A stretch of 64,000 bases of DNA from Pyrofollis japonicus (GTDB lineage Archaea > Thermoproteota > Thermoprotei_A > Sulfolobales > Pyrodictiaceae): positions 1,355,126-1,419,125 of the forward strand of contig NZ_AP028634.1 in NCBI RefSeq assembly GCF_033097485.1, given 5' to 3'. Both the position numbers and the translations under genes were made by a program. This document shows positions 11,041 to 19,087 of the stretch, piece by piece. The first letter of the stretch is position 1; each line of letters opens with the position of its first letter. Below the pieces are notes generated by a model, which saw nothing but the letters and a program-made list of their open reading frames with translations, had not been told where the DNA came from and did not search any database.

Positions 11041-11189
11041 AAAGTAAACGCCTTCTATAACTCAGTAATGCAAGCACCCAATACGGCTCAGACTAATTAC
11101 TAATTAAATCAACATCAAGATTTAAATGGTAAATATTGTTGGTATTATTATAGAAGGTTAAGCTATCTTTAGCAAGTTACGAAGACTTA

Positions 11190-11813
11190 TTAGAAGAGTC
11201 TATGTGATTCTTCTTCGGCTATAATTCTTTCTTCATTAATACGGCGTATGGATAGAATGTCTATACCGTCTCCGGACAAAGCATCACGCTCAATAGCCGC
11301 ACGTATCGACTCCATCACTATCTTCTTTGCATCGTCAAACGACATGTCCGGCTTGAAACGTGCCTCTAAAACACCTATAGCTATTGGAGCACCAGATCCT
11401 ATTGCTGCAAAGTCGTCTTCTATTAGTGATCCAAGAGGATCCATTACATATAACCTAGTATTACCATCAACATCTATACCTCCTACCAACGTCTCCGAGA
11501 AAAATGGGAAGTATTTATTAGAATAGAGTATGGTAGCCAGAAGCTTTGCTGCAGCTCTAACACTCATTCGTTTGCCCACAACCAAGTTATAGTAGTCAAT
11601 GTTGGCTTTAAGAAGCTTAGTTAGTGCTTGTATATCGGCAAATAATCCGGCTAATGCTAGACCGAGATAGTCCGTTATTTTGTATACTTTTTTGCCCGCC
11701 TTGCTTGCAACAAAGCCTCCATAGCTTACGCGCCGCTCAGCAGCAAGTATTACATAGTCTTTGCCTCTTACTCCAAGTGCGGTTGCTCCAATGCCATACT
11801 CATGATAGCTCAT
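11190..11813 (-). CDS. psmB: 20S proteasome beta subunit lacking the catalytic threonine
   Basis: Second beta subunit, 207 residues, clearly homologous to the one at 8268-8930 through its whole length (VILAAERRVSYGG, IGSGAPIAIGVLEARF). Alignment of IGATALGVRGKDYVILAAERR with the active copy's TGTTTVGLRFRDFVILAADRR puts Ala (codon GCA) where the nucleophile Thr1 should be, Glu at position 17, and Lys at 33. It also has almost no propeptide (about nine residues). It should therefore be structural rather than proteolytic. Crenarchaea commonly have two beta genes, one of them non-processed. Its own TATA box lies upstream. Confidence 0.93.
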   Translation of the reverse strand: MSYHEYGIGATALGVRGKDYVILAAERRVSYGGFVASKAGKKVYKITDYLGLALAGLFADIQALTKLLKANIDYYNLVVGKRMSVRAAAKLLATILYSNKYFPFFSETLVGGIDVDGNTRLYVMDPLGSLIEDDFAAIGSGAPIAIGVLEARFKPDMSFDDAKKIVMESIRAAIERDALSGDGIDILSIRRINEERIIAEEESHRLF

Positions 11814-11848
11814 ACACTAGGCCCCGATGTTATCACATCCTCAACATA

Positions 11849-11857
11849 GTTTATATG
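11849..11857 (-). promoter_or_regulatory. Putative TATA box for the second proteasome beta gene
   Basis: The minus strand reads CATATAAAC about 36 bp before the ATG. Consensus match and spacing only. Confidence 0.5.
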
Positions 11858-12033
11858 TGATTCTGTGCCCCGGCAAAATATTACTCCATAAAATCACATT
11901 ACAACAAAGAAGCGAATAACCTACACAATGTCAGCCCTACGTGGATCATATACTTACAGCAGAGTCGCTCCCAATACATGTAACAATAGTTCATCATTAT
12001 TCTTACCAAAATTCTCTGTAGAGAACAGACAGG

Positions 12034-12558
12034 GTGCGAGACCTAATGAGGTTGCAGCGCTGCCCTTATTGTGGATCCGACAAGGTAATCATCGACTATG
12101 AACGAGGAATAATAGTTTGTAAGGAATGCGGAAGTGTTATTGAAGACACTTTATTTGATTACACACTAAGCTATAGTGACAAGAAATTTCGTAAAAAAAC
12201 AGTTACAAAAATAGAGAAAAGATATACAATATATGAAAGAGAACAAATCAATTTTTTATTTATTAATCTTAAATTATCAAGAAGAATAAGTAATATATTA
12301 AGAGAAAATGATCCAAAAATAATAGCCGAAGCACTAGATATAATAAAATATGACATTGAAATAATCAAAAATGAGTGCATAAATCAGCTTCTTCGGAAGC
12401 TTCAGGGAACCAATAAGCTAATAGCACTTGAAATGGCAAAACAACTTAGTGACGGTGAATACCCGTTATCATCATACTATGTTCGGGCATATAAAGTTAC
12501 AAAAAACACAGTCACACAAATTCTCAAAAAAGTTCGTAGATGCATTGAGCATAGGTAA
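12034..12558 (+). CDS. Short TFB-like protein: zinc ribbon plus C-terminal HTH
   Basis: 174 residues. An N-terminal zinc ribbon (C10, C13, C29, C32) with RGIIVCKECGSVIEDTL resembles the ribbon and start of the B-reader of transcription factor B. The two cyclin folds of a normal TFB (about 300 residues) are not recognisable; instead there is a lysine- and isoleucine-rich middle and a C-terminal helix-turn-helix-like end (about 128-170, VRAYKVTKNTVTQILKKVRR). Size and layout recall Sulfolobus TFB3, but I cannot show orthology. The gene is markedly AT-rich against its neighbours. GTG at 12034 or ATG at 12046 could start it. It lies 23 bp before the GTPase gene, so the two may be cotranscribed. 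Confidence 0.75.
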   Translation: MRDLMRLQRCPYCGSDKVIIDYERGIIVCKECGSVIEDTLFDYTLSYSDKKFRKKTVTKIEKRYTIYEREQINFLFINLKLSRRISNILRENDPKIIAEALDIIKYDIEIIKNECINQLLRKLQGTNKLIALEMAKQLSDGEYPLSSYYVRAYKVTKNTVTQILKKVRRCIEHR

Positions 12559-12581
12559 AGCACTTAATCATAGCTCTAGTA

Positions 12582-13775
12582 GTGCTTGAAACAAACAACA
12601 AAATTAAAAGAGCTTATAAACTGAATAACAGTAGAGTCCGTTATATAGTGGTTAATGGTATGCAAACCGAAAAAGCATCACCAGAATGGATACAGAGACA
12701 CAAAGAAGCTATTCGGCTAGTCGAGACCGTAAGAATGTTAAAGAATATATACATATACAGTTCCGATGAGCTTGTGAAAATAGTTGGCGAGCGGTATAGA
12801 AAGGTGAAGAAAAGGCGAAGAGGAATAGCAGGACGAAAAGAACTTGAGCTAAAAAGATTAGAAGTAGTATATAGTACTGTTTACTCAAGGTTGCATAGAA
12901 TAGCTAAGCTACCAATGAGCAACGAACTTAGTAGTTTCCATAAAGCATTAATAGAGTCCTTCCTAGGCGATAGTTATGATAAAGCCCTTATGAGGGTAAG
13001 GCGAGCGCTTAAACTCATAAAGGAGTTCTGGAATGAATATAAGCTATTGATACTATCAGCTCAGGATGCGAGAGAGGCGGCAAAGTATAGAAGGGAAGGT
13101 AGCGGCCGTATACTCTCTGTTGTTAGAAGGCTGAAGAGGGAGCTCGAGATACTAAAAAAAGCTCACCACGAACTACTCACAACCCATGTAATATCGGAAG
13201 GCTTGCCCGTAGTTATCGTAGCAGGTATACCAAGTTCAGGAAAGTCAACCCTTGTAAAACTCGTGTCAACGGCCGAACCCGAAATAGCTCCTTATCCCTT
13301 CACTACAAAAACTATTATAGTTGGCAAGGCGAAGTATAGAGACATAATGTTTTATATTGTTGATACGCCCGGTATACTCGAAAGACCTTCATACATGCAT
13401 AACGAGGTAGAGAAGAAAGCATATGCTGCCCTAAAAACCCTTCCGAATATCATAGTATACATATTCGATCCGTCGGAGGAACGCGTCCAAGACCTTGATG
13501 AACAAATCAAGCTCTTAAAGGATATATTTGAGAATGTTGTAAGCAAACGTTCAGCCGGGTTAATTCTTGTTCTGAATAAGATCGATTTAACTACTAATAT
13601 AAATACATTCATAGAAAAAATTAGAAATAGTATTCCTGAAATTTTTAGGTACGAAAAAACATGCTCTGAGAACATAATTCCTATTTCAGCTCTCCACGGA
13701 ACAGGAGTTGATGCTTTAAAAGAGGCCATATACGCGTGTCTACGAATAACCGCCCCATGGATTTTTGCAAAATAA
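12582..13775 (+). CDS. Nog1-like GTPase (OBG/Nog1 family)
   Basis: Predicted ribosome-biogenesis GTPase. After a helical basic N-terminal domain of about 205 residues (the Nog1-type layout) come G1 GIPSSGKS (215-222), G2 PFTTK (239-243), G3 DTPG (261-264), G4 NKID (332-335) and G5-like SALHG near 369. Eukaryotic Nog1 acts in 60S assembly; an archaeal role in 50S maturation is inference. GTG at 12582 is used; ATG at 12660 is an alternative and would remove 26 low-complexity residues. It ends 10 bp from the convergent rtcA. Confidence 0.88.
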   Translation: MLETNNKIKRAYKLNNSRVRYIVVNGMQTEKASPEWIQRHKEAIRLVETVRMLKNIYIYSSDELVKIVGERYRKVKKRRRGIAGRKELELKRLEVVYSTVYSRLHRIAKLPMSNELSSFHKALIESFLGDSYDKALMRVRRALKLIKEFWNEYKLLILSAQDAREAAKYRREGSGRILSVVRRLKRELEILKKAHHELLTTHVISEGLPVVIVAGIPSSGKSTLVKLVSTAEPEIAPYPFTTKTIIVGKAKYRDIMFYIVDTPGILERPSYMHNEVEKKAYAALKTLPNIIVYIFDPSEERVQDLDEQIKLLKDIFENVVSKRSAGLILVLNKIDLTTNINTFIEKIRNSIPEIFRYEKTCSENIIPISALHGTGVDALKEAIYACLRITAPWIFAK

Positions 13776-13785
13776 TTGTAAATAT

Positions 13786-14859
13786 TTATTTAGACAAGCA
13801 TATCCCTTCAACATTTAGGAGAAACGGCTTACCTATATTACCTCCTTCAATATATTTTATCTTTGCCTCCGGGACGAGCTTCTTAATAAGTTCAATGTTT
13901 GTCCATGCATGAAGAGTCAGCCTTGCTCCGCCTATTAATGAAGTACCACAAGCCAGTGCAGCATAGGGTAAAACCATGTCCGATGCATGCCTATCAAGCG
14001 CCTTACCAGTTAATAGGTCCTCGTAAAGCCTTTCAGCTGCCTCACTACCCACTTTTTCAGCAGGTTTTCCACGCGCTCCGAGAGAATCTCCGCCCAAAAT
14101 TGATCTTTCAGTATAAGCCCATAAGACTATTCCACTACCTGGGCCGAGATGTGGATCACGACTAGGTTCATACCATTCAATGCTTATCTTTATGGGTATA
14201 TCGCCGAGCTTGCTCCGCAGTAATTGTTCAGCACTACGAGCTTGTCTCTCCGCAACATGACGGGGAAGCTTTACTGCATGAGAAATTCCTTCAATCGCCT
14301 TAACTTCCCCCCTAAAGTCGAGCTTTGCTGAATTAAGGCGCCTAGGTGGATGAGCTACCTCAAAAACAACTATACCCCCACCTTTAGGATAATGCCCCCT
14401 ACGCTTAACATGCACGTTATAATTGTATCCAAACTTTTCAAGTATTCGGGAAAAGACAAACCTAATGTAATCTATTGGAGGGCTCCAAGGGACATCGGTG
14501 CCGCCGCGAATTTCGACACGTATTGGGGAAGGGGCAAAAGCTGCTATAGGCATAATGGCTTGTAGCACCAATGTAATACTTCCTGCAGTTCCTATATCAA
14601 ATCGAAAACTCCCCCCACGCAACCCGCCAGGACGGAATACTATCTCTGTTGATCCGAGTCGAAGCCCCTCAACCTTGGCATTAGACAGCTCTGCCACAGC
14701 ACGAACAGATACCATATGCTGTCGTTGTAGCCCAGGACGCGGCCTCTTAGCCCTAATGTTTACTATTTTAATTTCTTTTCCTAGAAGTGCTGCAAGAGCT
14801 AATGCTGTCCGAAGAATTTGGCCACCACCTTCACCCATGCTTCCATCGATTACAATCAT
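13786..14859 (-). CDS. rtcA: RNA 3'-terminal phosphate cyclase
   Basis: Converts RNA 3'-phosphates to 2',3'-cyclic phosphates using ATP through a covalent enzyme-AMP intermediate. Its 357 residues begin IDGSMGEGGGQILRTALALAALLG, the family hallmark, and keep the adenylylated histidine (H291 in DRHASDMVLPYAALA). It lies 12 bp after the NMN adenylyltransferase gene on the same strand, so the two probably share a transcript. RtcA in archaea may act with RNA repair or splicing products; Clp1 kinase in this window handles 5' ends. Confidence 0.95.
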   Translation of the reverse strand: MIVIDGSMGEGGGQILRTALALAALLGKEIKIVNIRAKRPRPGLQRQHMVSVRAVAELSNAKVEGLRLGSTEIVFRPGGLRGGSFRFDIGTAGSITLVLQAIMPIAAFAPSPIRVEIRGGTDVPWSPPIDYIRFVFSRILEKFGYNYNVHVKRRGHYPKGGGIVVFEVAHPPRRLNSAKLDFRGEVKAIEGISHAVKLPRHVAERQARSAEQLLRSKLGDIPIKISIEWYEPSRDPHLGPGSGIVLWAYTERSILGGDSLGARGKPAEKVGSEAAERLYEDLLTGKALDRHASDMVLPYAALACGTSLIGGARLTLHAWTNIELIKKLVPEAKIKYIEGGNIGKPFLLNVEGICLSK

Positions 14860-14871
14860 CCTTCCCGCCCC

Positions 14872-15390
14872 TTAATCCTTCATTGCTATCTGTTGTAAAC
14901 GCTCAACACCTTTAATATTATCAATATACTTCTCAACGCTACGCGGAACGAGTTGCCGCCACCTATCGTTGCCAGCAAGCATTAGCTCACGGACATGTGT
15001 AGCGCTATATTCCTCTCTGCTAAAGCTTGGTGGTTCTACTATTTTGTAGCCATACTCGCTGAACAACCGGGCAACAAGAGGGTTACGCGTAAATACGATT
15101 TGGAATCTAGGAGCAAATAGTTCAACGTATCTAGGCCAAACAAAGTTCATGGCTATATCGGGTACTGGTATTAAGTATACCTTGTCCGCCCTTATACCGG
15201 CATCTCGAAGAGCCAATCTAAGCATTTCAATACGTTCTCCTGCGGTAAACGGATTCTTAAGAGTGTGGCTTTCTTGAGCCGATCCGATAACGATGACTAA
15301 CTCATCAACATGTCTGAAGCACCATTTTATAACCTCTATGTGACCCAGATGAGGGGGTTGGAAACGACCAACAAAGAGGCCGCGCTTCAC
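14872..15390 (-). CDS. Nicotinamide-nucleotide adenylyltransferase (archaeal type)
   Basis: Makes NAD+ from NMN and ATP. About 172 residues from the GTG at 15390: MKRGLFVGRFQPPHLGHIEV carries the nucleotidyltransferase GRFQPxHxGH motif, followed by GSAQESHTLKNPFTAGER and the C-terminal SATHVRELM motif. An upstream ATG (15453) would add 21 residues unlike the family and would place the start inside the divergent methyltransferase gene, so I prefer the GTG, which gives the length of the methanogen enzyme. The divergent gene's ATG is then only 1 bp away. Confidence 0.92.
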   Translation of the reverse strand: MKRGLFVGRFQPPHLGHIEVIKWCFRHVDELVIVIGSAQESHTLKNPFTAGERIEMLRLALRDAGIRADKVYLIPVPDIAMNFVWPRYVELFAPRFQIVFTRNPLVARLFSEYGYKIVEPPSFSREEYSATHVRELMLAGNDRWRQLVPRSVEKYIDNIKGVERLQQIAMKD

Positions 15391-15391
15391 T

Positions 15392-16447
15392 ATGAGCGGC
15401 ACTAAGTGGCACCAAGGCTCAAATGCTGATGCTACTCTAAAAAATCTCTTCAAGAAAAGTGTGAATACTCTATACGAAGAGCTGTTATCGATAATAGAGA
15501 AACATAGTGGCCAAGCTACAAGGATAACTGAGAAATATCCATGGATACATGTACACCAAGCTGCACGTTATATAGAATTACTATCCGAAAGAGACTTTGA
15601 ATTGATAATGAGCACTAGGATAACTTATAAATCAATACGCATAAACACATTGATTACGACTAGAGAAGATCTTACCACGAGACTTATAAGGAAAGGAGTA
15701 CAACTTAGAAGCCATCCATTCATCAACTATGGGCTATTAATTGATTACTCTCCATACCCTGTCGGTGCTCTCCACGAGTACATTCTCGGATTATATACCT
15801 TGCAAGGCCCAGCATCAATGATGGCAGTGCCAGCCCTATCCCCAGAGAACTCGAAACACGTCCTTGACATGTGTGCAGGCGCTGGAATAAAGACGACACA
15901 AATTTCACAACATAATCCAAATGCAGCTATAATCGCTTTGGACATAAACCGTAGGAAATTGATTGCGCTAAAAAATAACGCTAGCCGATTACATGCGGAC
16001 AATATTATAGCCATCAATATGGATGCGCGTCAAGCCTCTAGACTAGGTACCTTTGACGCAATACTGTTAGACGCTCCGTGCAGCGGAGAAGGCCTTATTG
16101 TTTTTAGAGAAAAAGCAAAACCTCGTACTGCTGAAGACATTATTTCACGTGTCGAACTAGAACTTGAATTGCTAAATGAGGCGCTCAACGCAGCGCAAAA
16201 GAACTCTATAATAGTATATGCTACATGTAGTATGAGTTTCGAAGAAAACGAGTACGTAGTGGGAACATTGTTAGAAGCCCGGGGTGATTTCGAACTAGAA
16301 GATCCACCTATACGTGGCGGCGTGAACGGATTTACAAGGTATGGCAGCATACGTGTTGACAACTCGCTCTCCAAGTGTCGCAGATACTTTCCGCACTTGC
16401 ATGGTACTGAGGGTTTCACAATATGCAGGTTAAGAAAGACACGTTAA
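15392..16447 (+). CDS. NOL1/NOP2/Sun-family RNA m5C methyltransferase
   Basis: S-adenosylmethionine-dependent cytosine-C5 RNA methyltransferase. The 351 residues show the SAM motif DMCAGAGIKTTQ (159-170), the DAPCSGEG motif with Cys230 and the ATCSM motif with catalytic Cys279; both cysteines needed for the Sun/NSUN mechanism are present. Residues 1-145 form the N-terminal RNA-binding part. Whether it acts on tRNA or rRNA cannot be told. The ATG at 15392 abuts the divergent NMNAT start; a GTG at 15461 is a possible later start. The last 25 bases overlap the following Nip7-like gene. Confidence 0.92.
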   Translation: MSGTKWHQGSNADATLKNLFKKSVNTLYEELLSIIEKHSGQATRITEKYPWIHVHQAARYIELLSERDFELIMSTRITYKSIRINTLITTREDLTTRLIRKGVQLRSHPFINYGLLIDYSPYPVGALHEYILGLYTLQGPASMMAVPALSPENSKHVLDMCAGAGIKTTQISQHNPNAAIIALDINRRKLIALKNNASRLHADNIIAINMDARQASRLGTFDAILLDAPCSGEGLIVFREKAKPRTAEDIISRVELELELLNEALNAAQKNSIIVYATCSMSFEENEYVVGTLLEARGDFELEDPPIRGGVNGFTRYGSIRVDNSLSKCRRYFPHLHGTEGFTICRLRKTR

Positions 16448-17001
16448 GGGTCAATATACGTAGGTGTCCGCAACAAGTAGTGAATAGAACCATCAGATAT
16501 CTACTCACCTCATGTCTGGGCATAGTCCGGGGCAAGGCCGAAGAAGCACTCTCGAGAATAGTTGTTCTATGCAAGTACTCCGGATTAGGCGAAAATGTTG
16601 ATACTATAGACGTTTACATAGCGTCAAAGGCGCTTGAGGATGTCTTGCAAACTTTGAAGCATCCTGTAGAAATCATAACCGCAGGCATTCACTCATTCCG
16701 GATCAAGAAGAAAGTACTACCACTCCTTGGCTTTACATCAATAATTAGAAGATACGGCTTAACGCCTATGAAGGGCTATGCAATAGTAAACGAGAAAGGC
16801 GAGAAACTATTCCTTTACGGAAGAGACGTATTCAGCAACAATATAATAGAGCTAAGAGAGCCGGGGTGCCGCCAAGGCTACATCATAGTTCTTAACATGT
16901 ATAAAGAGCCGCTTGGCTGGGGCAAAGTAAGGAGAGACCATGATACTATTTATATTCAAAATGTAATTGATGCCGGTTGGTATCTTAGAAGCGGGGTGTA
17001 A
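16423..17001 (+). CDS. Nip7-like PUA-domain protein
   Basis: 192 residues with an N-terminal alpha/beta domain and a C-terminal PUA domain (about 115-185). LFLYGRDVFSNNIIEL and GYIIVLNMYKEPLGWGKV correspond to the FLYGNHV... and ...PLGFGVA blocks of eukaryotic Nip7, a 60S biogenesis factor. The start overlaps the end of the m5C methyltransferase in another frame, implying translational coupling between two RNA-modification or ribosome-assembly proteins. FKBP follows after 6 bp. The assignment rests on these motifs only. Confidence 0.78.
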   Translation: MQVKKDTLRVNIRRCPQQVVNRTIRYLLTSCLGIVRGKAEEALSRIVVLCKYSGLGENVDTIDVYIASKALEDVLQTLKHPVEIITAGIHSFRIKKKVLPLLGFTSIIRRYGLTPMKGYAIVNEKGEKLFLYGRDVFSNNIIELREPGCRQGYIIVLNMYKEPLGWGKVRRDHDTIYIQNVIDAGWYLRSGV

Positions 17002-17007
17002 CACACT

Positions 17008-17805
17008 ATGGCATTGAAAGATGGGGACTTTGTCCTAGTAGAGTATAGTTTACGAGTAAAAGAGACAGGAAAGCTAATAGATACTACAAGCGAAGAGGAG
17101 GCTAGGAAAGAAGGAATCTACGATCCAAGGGAAAGATACGGGCCACGCCTAGTAATCGTTGGCGAGGGACGACTATTACCAGGACTAGAAAAAGCGCTCA
17201 AAGAGCTAGACGAAGGAGCGGAAAAGACACTTGAAATACAACCAGAGGACGCTTTCGGAAAACGCGATCCCTCAAAGATAAAAATTCTGCCAAGAAACAC
17301 TTTCATTAAAAGCGGCGTAGTACCCGAGCCGGGCAAAATCGTCGAAATAAATGGCCAACTAGCTGTAATACGAAGCATTACAGGCGGAAGGGTAGTAGTA
17401 GACTTTAATCATCCCCTGGCTGGGCGAGTCATTGAGGCAAAAATAAAGGTTGTAAAGATTCTCAAAGCACCAGATGAGAAGCTTCTACATCTTTTACTCA
17501 GAAGACTACCGCCTACAATAAAGGACGAAGATATCAAGGTCGACTATAACCCAGACGAGAAAAAGGCACGTGTATACATGGATGAAAAAGCACTAGGCAT
17601 ACAAGACCTACAGGCAGCAAAGAGAATAGTAGTCCTGGAAGCCGCAAAATATCTCAAAGACGATATAAAAGAGATAGAATTCGTAGAAAAAGTTAGATTA
17701 GAAAGAGAGGAAAAGAAGGAAACAGAGGCTAAAGAGGAACAATCAGGGACCAAGGAACAAGAGGAAAAACAACAAACCGGAGAGAAGGCAGAGCAACAAG
17801 CCTAA
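17008..17805 (+). CDS. FKBP-type peptidyl-prolyl isomerase (SlyD-like, long archaeal form)
   Basis: Prolyl isomerase and chaperone of the cytosol. The FKBP domain is split by an insert-in-flap domain (about 85-135) as in SlyD: it starts GDFVLVEYSLRVKETGKLIDTT, has GEGRLLPGLEKAL and EDAFGKRDP, and closes with FNHPLAGRVIEAKIKV. A C-terminal extension (about 155-235) follows and then a highly charged Glu/Gln/Lys tail (236-265). The 265 residues match the long archaeal FKBP class (26-30 kDa). It lies 6 bp after the Nip7-like gene. Confidence 0.93.
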   Translation: MALKDGDFVLVEYSLRVKETGKLIDTTSEEEARKEGIYDPRERYGPRLVIVGEGRLLPGLEKALKELDEGAEKTLEIQPEDAFGKRDPSKIKILPRNTFIKSGVVPEPGKIVEINGQLAVIRSITGGRVVVDFNHPLAGRVIEAKIKVVKILKAPDEKLLHLLLRRLPPTIKDEDIKVDYNPDEKKARVYMDEKALGIQDLQAAKRIVVLEAAKYLKDDIKEIEFVEKVRLEREEKKETEAKEEQSGTKEQEEKQQTGEKAEQQA

Positions 17806-17896
17806 GTCTCAAATAGCATTTTCACATACAATACCTCTAATAACTGAACATAATTTTGCCATTGTTTTTCAAACACAGCACTAAGCCCGATTAAGA

Positions 17897-18550
17897 TTGG
17901 GCGCGTGGCAAAGAATGATTCCAAAAATACCTTATATTGTTGCAGGCGACCTCGCATATGGAGGAAAATTACATAACTTATTAGCAGGAAGCATTTTTGG
18001 CGGCAAAACTGTGTTACAAGGTTATTGCTTAGTAAATTGTAATAACGTTAAATTGCTTTCAAGAAATAATTGTATTGGTAGCATTGACGCAGAATTATAC
18101 TATATTGAGCCTGACATCATAACGCTTATAGACAAATATTTTAGCGGTCTAGCGACCGTAAAGAGAACTGTGACAATAGAGCACGATGACGTAGTTATTA
18201 ATGCAGAGGTACACGAAGCCCTCGACTACTGCGAGACTGTAAGAGATACGGGCAACTGGATACGTCTTCTCTTAGTACTACCCCCGCTACTCCCGCCACC
18301 TACATCACCTTTATCAACATATTTAGCCGAATTATTCAACTACAAGCCTTGCAACAATAAAACTGCTTATTGTAAAGCAATAGGAGCAACTTCTGAGGCA
18401 ATAGTCGCAGACATATATATCAATAAGATAGTTTTACGGGAATGGCTTAAAGCAAATAACCTGGCTCTCATCGAGGGAATAGCCTATTTTAAAATACACG
18501 GCATGAGAGAAATAGTCCTTCTAGTGCATGTACCTGTCAAACCATTCTAG
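17897..18550 (+). CDS. Protein of unknown function, possible GGCT/AIG2-like fold
   Basis: 217 residues. The first 110 resemble gamma-glutamylcyclotransferase-like (AIG2/GGCT) proteins in spacing: AGDLAYGGKLHNLL, then LQGYCLVN, GSIDAELYYIEPDIITLIDKY and a TVTIEHDDVVINAEVH strand. The catalytic Glu of true GGCTs is not obvious, so activity is doubtful. The second half (about 120-217) has no family I recognise. No signal peptide or clear membrane helix. It stands alone between FKBP and the tRNA-Glu gene. Start taken as ATG at 17897; ATG at 17915 is also possible. Confidence 0.6.
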   Translation: MGAWQRMIPKIPYIVAGDLAYGGKLHNLLAGSIFGGKTVLQGYCLVNCNNVKLLSRNNCIGSIDAELYYIEPDIITLIDKYFSGLATVKRTVTIEHDDVVINAEVHEALDYCETVRDTGNWIRLLLVLPPLLPPPTSPLSTYLAELFNYKPCNNKTAYCKAIGATSEAIVADIYINKIVLREWLKANNLALIEGIAYFKIHGMREIVLLVHVPVKPF

Positions 18551-18570
18551 TAGAAGAGGAGGGGAGTTGG

Positions 18571-18645
18571 TGCCGCGGCCGGGATTTGAACCCGGGTCAC
18601 GGGCTCGAGAGGCCCGCATACTTGGCCGGGCTATACTACCGCGGC
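18571..18645 (-). tRNA. tRNA-Glu (CTC)
   Basis: Complete cloverleaf on the minus strand: acceptor stem GCCGCGG/CCGCGGC, D arm, anticodon stem CGGGC/GCCCG with loop CTCTCGA (anticodon CTC), and T arm CCGGG-TTCAAAT-CCCGG. Discriminator A. CCA is not encoded, unlike four of the other five tRNAs here. No intron. Confidence 0.95.
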
Positions 18646-18674
18646 AACCGCGCAGCTTTCGCCGTGTAGAACGA

Positions 18675-19043
18675 TTATTCTTCAAGTGAAGTGGGGGTTA
18701 TATCTGTTATCATGGTGTTCTTTCGCTTATTATATATCGTGATTACATAATCTATTAGGAGGAGTAGAATCACTAGTTGGGATACGTCTATAAGTGCTGA
18801 TACTGTTTCCCTGCTCTTTGAGTAGAATACGTCTATGAATGGTTTAACGTGTATTTCGAGCTCATAGGTTTTTGCATATCTTATGACGTATAGTATGTGC
18901 AAAGCAGCCATGATTACGAGCGTTGCTTTTACTACTGTTTTTGGCGCATTGAATGCGTAGAGAACTAGCGCGAATATTAGTAGGAAAAGTTCTATTGACT
19001 CGATAAGTGTAAGGGTTGGGTCAAGTCCTACTGTTATGTTCAC
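18675..19043 (-). CDS. Small membrane protein of unknown function
   Basis: 122 residues with about three hydrophobic helices (roughly 15-33, 37-55 and 82-103) and a polar loop (56-80) between the second and third. No family recognised, no signal peptidase site seen. It lies downstream of nep1 on the same strand with a 44-bp gap, so it may be the second gene of that unit, although no functional link is evident. Confidence 0.65.
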   Translation of the reverse strand: MNITVGLDPTLTLIESIELFLLIFALVLYAFNAPKTVVKATLVIMAALHILYVIRYAKTYELEIHVKPFIDVFYSKSRETVSALIDVSQLVILLLLIDYVITIYNKRKNTMITDITPTSLEE

Positions 19044-19087
19044 GTTGCTTCACCTTTTCTTCGTAACTAATGTTCTTGCAGGATCTC

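Noticed and set aside
11930-11998. Possible C/D box sRNA on the minus strand before the TFB-like gene (ATGATGA ... CTGA)
   Set aside because: The C and D boxes are about 56 nt apart, and the inner C'/D' boxes are poor and wrongly spaced for an archaeal guide RNA.
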